Below, piece by piece: positions 1 to 7,442 of a DNA stretch of 9,903 bases. Both the position numbers and the translations under genes were made by a program. The stretch lies in contig JBEILF010000091.1 in the NCBI GenBank assembly GCA_040379385.1, positions 1 to 9,903 of the forward strand. The letters run 5' to 3'. The stretch comes from UKL13-2 sp040379385. GTDB taxonomy: Bacteria; Pseudomonadota; Gammaproteobacteria; Burkholderiales; Usitatibacteraceae. How positions within the stretch are numbered: position 1 is the stretch's first letter; each line of letters starts with the position of its first letter. Below the pieces are notes generated by a model. It worked only from the letters and a program-made list of their open reading frames with translations. It had not been told where the DNA came from and did no database searches.

Positions 1-65
1 AAGCCAGCATTTCCGTCAACTTTACGCACCGGTCGCATTTCTTTCATTTTTCTCAGCTCCGTCTG

Positions 66-458
66 GTGATTTCACGTCTCCTCCGATCCGTCAAACGACA
101 CTGCGCGCAATTCATGATTGCGCACATTGTGCTGGTCGCCATGGCTCCGTGGCTTCACGCCCATTCGGCCGAGCCGATTGCGCGCGATGCCGGTTTCCAC
201 TTGTTTGTTGCCACTGAGGATAACCGCGTGGGGTTGTGTCCGAATTCGGGGGAACAAAAGCCTGTTCTCACCGCAGATATCAGCGAGAAACGGGTATTCG
301 ATGAAGCGGTCACAACAACCCCGCCAAGCCCGGCCACACAGAGCATCGTCTTAGTCGATTGCCAGCAAAACACGCCTGCGAATAGCTGGCCCCTGGTGGA
401 CGACTGGTCGTTCGGCGACACCGTCCCACCGCTCTCCGCACTCCCGCAAGCCCCGTAG
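66..458 (+). CDS. Small predicted exported protein, unknown function
   Basis: I do not recognise the family. The 130-residue product has a basic N-terminus (RLLRSVKRH), a hydrophobic stretch at about residues 16-30 (FMIAHIVLVAMAPWL) and a small-residue region (HAHSA) that would suit signal peptidase cleavage near residue 35, so export is inferred. The mature part is short and proline- and acid-rich, with two cysteines (in VGLCP and VDCQQ) that could pair in an oxidising compartment. The GTG start at 66 has no good Shine-Dalgarno sequence. An in-frame ATG at 114 would remove the basic region. The frame is also open to the left edge of the window, so a start further upstream cannot be excluded. 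The next gene begins 74 bp downstream on the same strand. Confidence 0.5.
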   Translation: MISRLLRSVKRHCAQFMIAHIVLVAMAPWLHAHSAEPIARDAGFHLFVATEDNRVGLCPNSGEQKPVLTADISEKRVFDEAVTTTPPSPATQSIVLVDCQQNTPANSWPLVDDWSFGDTVPPLSALPQAP

Positions 459-469
459 TTTCCCTCCAA

Positions 470-483
470 AGCTAGATCTAGCT
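470..483. repeat. Perfect 14-bp palindrome between two genes
   Basis: AGCTAGATCTAGCT is its own reverse complement and holds two CTAG tetranucleotides. It lies 11 bp after the first gene's stop and about 50 bp before the methyltransferase start. It could be an operator for the methyltransferase gene or a small RNA hairpin. No T-run follows, so it is not a classical terminator. Confidence 0.45.
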
Positions 484-532
484 GGCCGCGCCTTGATGGC
501 GTCAGCCTTCCTGACCGCTTTTGGAGACTACT

Positions 533-1495
533 TTGACACTCGAATCGACTTTGCCCTGCCCCGCGCCGGCAGCATCCTGCACGCCATCACAGTTTTCCGC
601 CTGCCACTGGGACACCGCCTCGCTTACCGACAACCGCGCCTGGCACAATGACGCCTACTGGATAAACGAACGCGCCAAACAAAAGCGCTTTTCGTTCCGC
701 ATGCTTCGGTATTGGTACGTGGCTGAATTACTCCTCGCCGAGCGCAGACGCCTTGGCCGGTCGCTGGCGGTGTTAGAAATCGGCGTCGACCGCGGTCAGA
801 TGAAGGCATTCATCGACGGCATTCCGCAGCAAGATTCGGCGGCACCACTGTATGAGTCATGGTGTGCAGCTGACGCCAAACCGCAGCAAGCGGCGTTGAT
901 CGCCGCAGGTTACGCCGCCTGCTCAACGCTTAACCTCGACGACAACGCCTCACTTGCCGATTTTTCCGCGATGCACACGAAACAATACGACGCGGTGATT
1001 TTGCTGCACGTGCTGGAACACCTGTCCCATCCCGAGCGCGCCGTCACATTTGTTTGCACAACACTCAAAGACGGCGGCATCGCGCTAGGTGGCTTTCCTG
1101 TGCTTCCGTCGAGCCTCGCCACAATCCGCGAACGTCAGCTCAAGCGAACCGCGCAGCCATTTGGACACGTCAGCGCATTTTCGCCATCGCGGGTGCGCAA
1201 CATGGCACGAGGCGCGGGGATGGCGTGCGAATACGCCGCCGGTGCGTTCGCGGTGCGCGCATCTGGCTCATTCCTTGAGAATCACGCGTGGTGGCTGCGG
1301 CTCAATGTTGCCTTCGGCGCGCTGCTGCCAAGCTGGCCTGGCGAGATTTACTGGCAGTTTCGTAAACCCGTGCGGCAAAACCAGACCGGTCATTCGCTAC
1401 ACGCCCAACCGTTCAGCATCGCTTCGGGCTCAGCAACTACCGTGGGCAGAGATTCCTCAGTCGCGACCCCGGGTCGGGTTGCCCGCCCTTCATGA
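533..1495 (+). CDS. Class I SAM-dependent methyltransferase
   Basis: The product of about 320 residues carries a Rossmann-fold methyltransferase core. Motif I is seen as AVLEIGVDRGQ (around residue 83), and the post-substrate motif as YDAVILLHVLEHLSHPERAV (around residue 157). An aspartate-rich strand (TLNLDDNASLADF) lies between them, followed by the LKDGGIALGGFP strand-turn typical of Methyltransf_11/23-type enzymes. The substrate cannot be deduced. I prefer TTG at 533 because GGAG at 523-526 sits six bases upstream; a longer reading from TTG at 521 would overlap that site. The last 40 or so residues are low in complexity and outside the fold. The stop is about 60 bp before the TPP aptamer of thiC, so the gene is probably a separate transcription unit from thiC. 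Confidence 0.82.
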   Translation: MTLESTLPCPAPAASCTPSQFSACHWDTASLTDNRAWHNDAYWINERAKQKRFSFRMLRYWYVAELLLAERRRLGRSLAVLEIGVDRGQMKAFIDGIPQQDSAAPLYESWCAADAKPQQAALIAAGYAACSTLNLDDNASLADFSAMHTKQYDAVILLHVLEHLSHPERAVTFVCTTLKDGGIALGGFPVLPSSLATIRERQLKRTAQPFGHVSAFSPSRVRNMARGAGMACEYAAGAFAVRASGSFLENHAWWLRLNVAFGALLPSWPGEIYWQFRKPVRQNQTGHSLHAQPFSIASGSATTVGRDSSVATPGRVARPS

Positions 1496-1513
1496 GCGCA
1501 TTCGTGACCATGT

Positions 1514-1542
1514 TTGTGGGGGAGTTTGAATTGGTGTAACGT
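1514..1542 (+). promoter_or_regulatory. Candidate sigma-70-like promoter for the thiC leader
   Basis: TTGTGG (1514-1519) and TAACGT (1537-1542) are separated by 17 bp. Initiation about seven bases later would start the RNA just ahead of the aptamer's first helix. Both hexamers match consensus only partly, so the call rests mainly on position. Confidence 0.28.
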
Positions 1543-1553
1543 GTAAGGTTGAT

Positions 1554-1642
1554 AACGCAGGGGTTCCCGTCGTGCATTCAATCGCCATGGGATGAGACTA
1601 ACCCTTTGAACCTGACGCGGTTGACACCGCCGTAGGGAGCGT
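1554..1642 (+). ncRNA. TPP riboswitch aptamer (THI element)
   Basis: This is the thiamine-pyrophosphate-sensing leader of thiC. The conserved thi-box blocks are present: TGAGA (1593-1597), ACCCTTTGAACCTGA (1601-1615) and GTAGGGA (1632-1638). Helices can be drawn: P1 ACGC 1555-1558 with GCGT 1639-1642; P2 GGGTT 1561-1565 with AACCC 1600-1604; P3 CCCGT 1566-1570 with ATGGG 1587-1591; P5 GCGG 1617-1620 with CCGC 1627-1630, closed by TTGACA. P3 is short, without the extra P3a arm. By established knowledge, TPP binding lowers expression of the downstream thiamine gene. P1 is only four pairs, which may make it easy to switch. Confidence 0.95.
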
Positions 1643-1700
1643 GAAGCGGCGATGTTCCCTGTGCGCTTATGCTCCCGCCCTACCACTGGAGCACCGGAGC
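1632..1700 (+). promoter_or_regulatory. Candidate expression platform: SD-sequestering switch before thiC
   Basis: GCTCCC at 1671-1676 can pair with GGGAGC at 1635-1640, which overlaps the aptamer's 3' end and P1 strand. Alternatively its first five bases can pair with GGAGC at 1696-1700, which contains the thiC Shine-Dalgarno GGAG, or with the identical GGAGC at 1688-1692. GTAGGG (1632-1637) and CCCTAC (1678-1683) reinforce the first pairing. My reading is that without TPP the aptamer tail traps the anti-SD and the ribosome site is free. With TPP, P1 closes, the anti-SD is released and translation is blocked. No hairpin plus T-run is present, so control of translation is favoured over termination. 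The pairings are seen; the mechanism is inferred. Confidence 0.5.
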
Positions 1701-1706
1701 CAAGCC

Positions 1707-3608
<1,902 letters not shown>

Positions 3609-3643
3609 TCTGCGTCACGCCTTCCGTTAATCATCATCACGCA

Positions 3644-4015
3644 ATGTAATCGCCAAGCAAATCGGAAATTGATCGTCTCGGGGATCGCCTTCGAATCGAG
3701 GTTTCCCCGCAAGATTTGCGAACGCTTGACGCATATCGTTCGAGCTTTGCAGCCTCGTACCTAGAGGTCTTGAAGACCGTTCGGCAGCTAGCGGGGGTCG
3801 CGGTAAGCGGGCGGCCAGCAAAGTCAACAACGGCAATCGTCGATAAATTGAATCGTGAGTCGATTCGTTTGACACATTTGCTCGAGGTTTTGGAAGTAGG
3901 CTCTGCCAGCGATGCGAGTAAGTCAGACATCGTCGAGAAGGGCAAAGTGACCATTAAAAATGCGCTGTTGGAACTACTAGCGACATCTGGAGCAGACAAT
4001 GATTTTCCTCATTGA
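3644..4015 (+). pseudogene. Broken RelA/SpoT-like (alarmone synthetase family) gene
   Basis: From 3650 the frame reads SPSKSEIDRLGDRLR, then DLRTLDAYRSSF, then GRPAKSTTAIVDKL followed by NRESIRLT. I recognise this as the helical N-terminal part of stand-alone RelA/SpoT-domain proteins, recalled without a search. An in-frame ATG (3644-3646) sits where the family start is expected, but the next codon is TAA (3647-3649). Family members normally continue after this point into the DIAGCR segment and the nucleotide-binding core; here the sequence passes directly to LLEVLEVGSASDAS and a short helical tail, so the catalytic domain is missing. No start with a ribosome site exists downstream; TTG at 3716 would give 99 residues. 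I conclude decay by a codon-2 stop plus an internal deletion. Alternatively it could be a small regulatory protein from a non-standard start. Its 3' end overlaps the next gene by 17 bp. Confidence 0.5.
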
Positions 4016-4256
4016 ATATGACCGCCAAAGTGGCAGCCTCGTTCAGCTGCTGGCGTTCCAAGACGCTCAAGCTGACTTGGCTAGGGCGGCGCGTGCTGCA
4101 CTTGAGCTAGACAGAATGCAGTCGAACCTCGAACGTGAAATTGTCACGCTCGAGGCTGAGTCTGAAGAAGACCTAAGGAAAACGCACCGTCGCTACTTTG
4201 AGCCGATTGGGACACTTGCCAACCCTGACTCAATCGTGGCGCTGAAGGCAGCGTGA
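3999..4256 (+). CDS. 85-residue protein of unknown function linked to the RelA/SpoT-like remnant
   Basis: I do not recognise a named family. The product opens with a beta-strand-like segment (FLIEYDRQSGSLVQLLAF), continues with a charged helix (about residues 21-45), then a strand EREIVTLEA and a conserved-looking tail SEEDLRKTHRRYFEP. The pattern suggests a small alpha/beta cytoplasmic protein with no membrane segment or signal. ATG at 3999 is supported by GGAG at 3989-3992 with a six-base spacer. The start overlaps the last 17 bp of the RelA/SpoT-like remnant, as in translationally coupled partners, and the BrnA-like gene begins 9 bp after its stop. The gene looks intact although its upstream neighbour is not. 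It could be an accessory or antitoxin partner of the lost enzyme; that is inference from position only. Confidence 0.68.
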   Translation: MIFLIEYDRQSGSLVQLLAFQDAQADLARAARAALELDRMQSNLEREIVTLEAESEEDLRKTHRRYFEPIGTLANPDSIVALKAA

Positions 4257-4265
4257 GGAAAGTAA

Positions 4266-4544
4266 ATGACCGCGAAAAAGCCCGCATCGCGCCGCTCCTT
4301 GAAATCTGATCTCGCCGGCGTCGATGCACACCGCGTTCGAGCGGACGAATACGAGGAGCTACCTGAGTCGACCGAAGCTGCGTTGAAACGTGCGGTGATC
4401 AAAAAAGCCGGACGTCCTCGCGCAGCCAATCCGCGTCAAGCGATTTCTCTCCGGCTGCCTGTCGAAGTGATCGAGCGTTGGAAAGCGACGGGACCCGGCT
4501 GGCAAACGCGGATGGTGGAGAAGTTGAGTCGGGCGAGAGTCTGA
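4266..4544 (+). CDS. BrnA-family antitoxin-like DNA-binding protein (orphan)
   Basis: The 92-residue product ends in the hallmark of BrnA antitoxins: a ribbon strand QAISLRLPVEVIERW (about residues 58-72) followed by KATGPGWQTRMVEKL. This is the ribbon-helix-helix region that binds operator DNA as a dimer. The N-terminal half is charged and probably flexible, which is the part that usually contacts the BrnT ribonuclease toxin. Family knowledge places brnT directly upstream, but the gene there (85 residues) does not resemble BrnT, and none is visible within 1 kb on either strand. The start ATG at 4266 has a purine-rich AGGAAA site upstream and follows the previous stop by 9 bp, so the two are probably co-transcribed. 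It may be an orphan antitoxin, an autorepressor of this small operon, or partner to an unrecognised toxin. Confidence 0.8.
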   Translation: MTAKKPASRRSLKSDLAGVDAHRVRADEYEELPESTEAALKRAVIKKAGRPRAANPRQAISLRLPVEVIERWKATGPGWQTRMVEKLSRARV

Positions 4545-4862
4545 ACATATCCACCCTGGCCCTCATGGCACAAAAATTATACGGAAAGGTCCTCTTGCCA
4601 GCTGTCCCATCTGTTGAACCACGGTCTGCCTTGGCTTGGACTCTAGGAATCAACTGGCCAAACTCGATTAAGCGTCAAGCCCTAGAACGCACATGCGTTT
4701 TGAGCTCGTTTTGCCTGTAAAACCCTGTCTGACGGACTGTTCCGCCCGTCGTTCCTAGTATCGCTGTTTCGAGACCTAACCTAACGGCGCGCTATCGAGA
4801 GTCGGAAACGCTGGAACCGAGTTAACTACGTCCGAACGTATGCAGCGCGTTAAACTCCCCGC
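4545..4862. other. Intergenic region without a supported gene
   Basis: I see no convincing coding sequence here: an open frame running from inside the BrnA-like gene to about 4720 has no ribosome site and no family features. A small hairpin is possible at 4731-4750 (GACGG with CCGTC), but no T-run follows, so I do not call a terminator. TTAAAC at 4850-4855 lies just before the MarC-type start and could be a -10 element for a leaderless message; no Shine-Dalgarno is present there. Confidence 0.4.
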
Positions 4863-5462
4863 ATGAACGCCGACCTCATTTCCGCCTTCGTGCTGCTGTT
4901 TCTGGTGCTGGACCCGCTCGGCAATCTCCCGGTGGTGGCCTCGCTTTTGAAGCAAGTGGATTCGACGAGACGCGCCCGCGTCGTCGCGCGCGAATGCTTG
5001 ATCGCCTATCTCATCTTGCTGGCGTTCATGTTCGGCGGGCGGCAGTTTTTGGATGTGATGCATCTCTCCGAAATCTCGCTGTCGATTGCCGGTGGCGTGA
5101 TCTTGTTCATGATTGCCATCAACATGGTGTTCAAGAAAGCGGACGGCGTGTTTGGCGAATCGCTCGATCACGAGCCCTTCATCGTGCCACTGGCAATTCC
5201 GCTCATCGCCGGGCCTTCCGCACTCGCCACGGTGATGCTGATGGTATCGCGCGAACCCGCCAAACTCGGTGTGTGGGTCGCGGCCATGACGGCAGCCGTG
5301 GTGGTGTCCGCCACGTTGTTGATTCTGGGTGAGAAGATCGAAAAACTCCTCGGCCAACGTGCCATGGAAGCCATCGAGCGATTGATGGGCTTGATCCTCA
5401 CGGCGATTGCCGTTGAGATGCTGCTGGGCGGCATCAAGCAGTTTTTATTGCAGGTGAAGTGA
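4863..5462 (+). CDS. MarC/NAAT-family integral membrane protein, YhgN type
   Basis: The 199-residue product is close to the length of E. coli YhgN (about 197) and has six predicted membrane segments. The first contains the DPLGNLPV signature, and segment four starts with EPFIVPLAIPLIAGPSALATVML, the family's most conserved stretch. The last helix carries IERLMGLILTAIAVEMLLGGI. The family sits in the inner membrane. Its transport role is unproven: the early multiple-antibiotic-resistance link of MarC was not upheld, and an amino-acid carrier or exporter function has been proposed for some homologues. ATG at 4863 gives the expected N-terminus, but no Shine-Dalgarno lies in front, so a leaderless or weakly initiated message is possible. 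The gene stands alone, with a long gap on both sides. Confidence 0.93.
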   Translation: MNADLISAFVLLFLVLDPLGNLPVVASLLKQVDSTRRARVVARECLIAYLILLAFMFGGRQFLDVMHLSEISLSIAGGVILFMIAINMVFKKADGVFGESLDHEPFIVPLAIPLIAGPSALATVMLMVSREPAKLGVWVAAMTAAVVVSATLLILGEKIEKLLGQRAMEAIERLMGLILTAIAVEMLLGGIKQFLLQVK

Positions 5463-5561
5463 GCAACCGATAGGCCGCATCGTGGCGATCTAGTTCCCGA
5501 GCGTTGCAGCGGCGCAAGCCTTCTACAACTCGAAACAGCCTCGGCGACGTCGCACAAATAC

Positions 5562-5773
5562 TTTTCACAAACCCGACACTGGATTAACACCGGCGAGTGG
5601 CTATTTTGGGAACTTCTAAAAACCGTCGCGAGCGGGTGAAGTTGGCAGTGAGGAGCGGACACGTACCCAGTGTACGGCGAGCACCGGAACTGACAGATTC
5701 GCCCGCGCAGTAGGTTTTTAGAAGTTCCCTTTTCTGAAATACTACTATTTACGGCCATTTCCAGCCAGTTTTA
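5562..5773 (+). repeat. Intergenic repeat, copy A (with 17-bp perfect inverted repeat)
   Basis: This is one of two related copies in the window; the other is at 6847-7076, same orientation. It contains a perfect inverted pair, GGGAACTTCTAAAAACC (5608-5624) and its reverse complement (5713-5729), with a partly paired inner arm (AGCGGGTGAA with TTCGCCCGCG, allowing G-U). A core of 29 bp (5658-5686) is identical in both copies and includes the small dyad CGTAC-N5-GTACG. Similarity continues about 45 bp on each side of the inverted pair, most clearly in CATTTCCAGCCA on the right. It encodes no transposase and looks like a structured, possibly mobile intergenic element. The 99 bp between the MarC-type stop and this repeat hold nothing I can name. 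Confidence 0.8.
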
Positions 5774-5907
5774 CCTGAAACCCGAGGCTCCTGAGACAAT
5801 CAACCGAACAAACGAACAATCGATTATTTGTGTCTCGCAACCGCTACGTGCGTGGATGAAATTACCCCTGCCGCCTCGATCCGATAGTTTATTCACACGC
5901 ACATTAG

Positions 5908-5948
5908 TTGATCCATGTTAAGCGTACTGAGCCGGATTTTGCTAATGT
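5908..5948 (+). promoter_or_regulatory. Candidate FNR-like site and extended -10 before the FNT gene
   Basis: TTGATCCATGTTAA (5908-5921) matches the FNR/CRP-type dyad TTGAT-N4-ATCAA perfectly in the left half and at three of five bases in the right half. TGCTAATGT (5940-5948) fits an extended -10 (TGN then TANNNT). If RNA starts at the ATG (5955), the dyad is centred near -41, the class II activator position. This would give a leaderless message, which agrees with the lack of a clear Shine-Dalgarno sequence. Control of FNT channel genes by FNR is known in enteric bacteria; here it is inference from a degenerate site. Confidence 0.32.
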
Positions 5949-5954
5949 TTGAGC

Positions 5955-6791
5955 ATGCCTGAAGTATTCGGATTTGACGCTTATTCCCCCAAAGAGATCG
6001 CCGCTCGTGTGCAAAGTGCCGGCGTGGCAAAGGCTCGACTGCCGTTGCTGCAAACGGTGATGCTCGGGGTGCTCGCGGGCGCTTTCATTGGTTTAGGCGC
6101 GATGTTCTATACGCTTGTAGTAAGCGACACCAGCCTGAGCTACTCCACTGCACGCGTCATCGGCGGCGTATGCTTTTCAATGGGCTTGTTATTTGTAGTG
6201 GTGGCCGGGGCCGAGTTGTTCACAGGCAACAATCTTCTCGCGATGGCATGGGCCGAAGGCAGCATCAGTTCATTCGAGTTGCTGCGCAACTGGCTTATTG
6301 TGTGCATCGCTAACTTTGTTGGCGCAGTGTTTATCGCAGCGCTAGTGTATTGGTCCGGGCACTGGATGATGAATGGTGGCGCAATCGGCTCAACCTATCT
6401 GAAAATTGCCGCGAGCAAAGCCGCACTAGATCCTTTGACGGCTTTTGTCCGCGGTGTGCTGTGCAATCTGCTCGTGTGCGTGGCGGTGTGGATGGCCATG
6501 GGTGGGCGCACGGTGATTGATCGGTTCGTCGCCATCGTGCTGCCGATTTCGGCCTTCGTCGCAGCTGGGTTTGAACACTCGATCGCGAATATGTATTTCT
6601 TTCCTCTCGCGCTGATGATTAAGGCGAATGGCGCATATCCGCACAGCGCGGGTGAAGCCACTATCGAGACCATGCTCTCCAACCTCGGCTTGGTTATCGC
6701 GGGAAACTTGGTCGGTGGCAGCGTGCTCGTTGCGCTGGTCTATTGGCTCATTTATCGACGCAGCGCGTCCGATTCGCCGCCAACCAAATGA
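5955..6791 (+). CDS. Formate/nitrite transporter (FNT) family channel
   Basis: FNT proteins form pentamers in the inner membrane, each subunit passing small monovalent anions such as formate, nitrite or hydrosulfide. This 278-residue product shows both family signatures: VAGAELFTG (about residues 83-91) and RGVLCNLLVCVA (about 166-177). Six membrane segments fit the family. The two residues central to proton-coupled passage in E. coli FocA, Thr91 and His209, correspond to Thr90 in ELFTG and His208 in FEHSIAN. The sequence alone does not tell formate from nitrite or hydrosulfide. No formate-lyase, nitrite-reductase or sulfite-reductase gene is visible nearby to decide. ATG at 5955 is preferred; TTG at 5949 would add two residues. 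Two copies of one intergenic repeat flank the gene. Confidence 0.93.
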   Translation: MPEVFGFDAYSPKEIAARVQSAGVAKARLPLLQTVMLGVLAGAFIGLGAMFYTLVVSDTSLSYSTARVIGGVCFSMGLLFVVVAGAELFTGNNLLAMAWAEGSISSFELLRNWLIVCIANFVGAVFIAALVYWSGHWMMNGGAIGSTYLKIAASKAALDPLTAFVRGVLCNLLVCVAVWMAMGGRTVIDRFVAIVLPISAFVAAGFEHSIANMYFFPLALMIKANGAYPHSAGEATIETMLSNLGLVIAGNLVGGSVLVALVYWLIYRRSASDSPPTK

Positions 6792-6846
6792 CAGGACACC
6801 TTGCAGCGAACAATAGCGGCGCGTCACTGGGGACGTACCACGAACG

Positions 6847-7076
6847 TTTTCCACAATCCCTGCCACCAGAGCAGAACGGGTGAGCGTCGTCGACTTTGGG
6901 AACTTCTCGAAACCGTCGCGAGCGGGCGAAGTTCGTGCCGACGGTTCTGGCAGACACGGGACACGTACCCAGTGTACGGCGAGCACCGCAGGCGCGAAAT
7001 TCGCCCACGCAGCAGGTTTATAGAAGTTGCCCTTTCCGAAACGCCAACATCCACGGTCATTTCCAGCCACTTTTGC
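6847..7076 (+). repeat. Intergenic repeat, copy B (imperfect inverted repeat)
   Basis: This is the second copy of the element described at 5562-5773. Its inverted pair is GGGAACTTCTCGAAACC (6898-6914) with GGTTTATAGAAGTTGCCC (7015-7032), no longer perfect: it has internal mismatches and one extra base. The 29-bp identical core is at 6960-6988. Copy B carries about 13 extra bases in its left inner arm (around 6931-6957). The right extension again ends in CATTTCCAGCCA. The left extension (6847-6897) is more diverged but still recognisable. It starts about 55 bp after the FNT gene's stop and has no coding content that I support. Confidence 0.8.
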
Positions 7077-7442
7077 TCGTAACTGCCCGCCCATCGGCAC
7101 ACTCGAAGAATCTCTCGGAAACCAAGCTCACCTTCAACAACGTCTCCGACATCATCAAGCGCGGGATCGAGCGCGATACCTGTAGCTAGCATCTGGCAGC
7201 AGAGGTCATCGCCATATTGTGTTGGCGACTGTGCAATTAGTTTGCCAGTCGTTCAGAGGCAACGTCCTTTGTTGCAGCGGGCGACCCATAAAACATTTAG
7301 GCGAGCAGTAGCGTCCTATTGTCGTTCATCGAATTCAGTCGTGAATGCGCGGAATCGAAAAGCGCTCGTTACCAGCCCTTAATCCAAAGCGCCCACCAGA
7401 TAGCACGTTTGCGGATTTACGCTTCAATCGAACGCATACGCT
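7077..7442. other. Intergenic region without a supported gene
   Basis: No frame on either strand has a ribosome site or recognisable domain. Two small structures are visible: an inverted pair CGACTG (7226-7231) and CAGTCG (7246-7251), and a direct repeat TACGCTTCAAT at 7418-7428 and 7437-7447, whose second copy overlaps the end of the protease-like gene. Neither has a T-run on the minus strand, so no terminator for that gene is called. Confidence 0.4.

Noticed and set aside
3998..4256. The 85-residue frame as a frameshifted continuation of the RelA/SpoT-like gene
   Set aside because: Skipping one base near 4007 would join the frames, but the downstream frame has its own ATG with a well-spaced GGAG site, and a 17-bp overlap is normal for coupled genes. 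A separate gene is the simpler reading.
4478..4720. Open frame of 80 codons after the BrnA-like gene as a possible missing toxin
   Set aside because: It starts inside the antitoxin's conserved 3' end without a ribosome site, and its translation does not resemble BrnT or another toxin I know.
4731..4750. Hairpin GACGG/CCGTC as a terminator for the small-gene island
   Set aside because: The stem is short, a competing inner hairpin exists, and no T-run follows.
4776..5357. Minus-strand open frame of 193 codons opposite the MarC-type gene
   Set aside because: Its His/Gln/Arg-rich composition is the usual antisense of a hydrophobic membrane protein; the + strand frame matches a known family end to end.
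5608..5729. Copy A as a simple MITE bounded by its 17-bp inverted pair, with TTTT as target duplication
   Set aside because: Similarity to copy B continues beyond the inverted pair on both sides, so the pair is internal and the flanking T's are probably part of the repeat.
6426..7100. Minus-strand open frames spanning the FNT gene end and repeat copy B
   Set aside because: They cross from an antisense gene region into a repeat. The peptide similarity with the minus strand of copy A is explained by the repeat's DNA identity.
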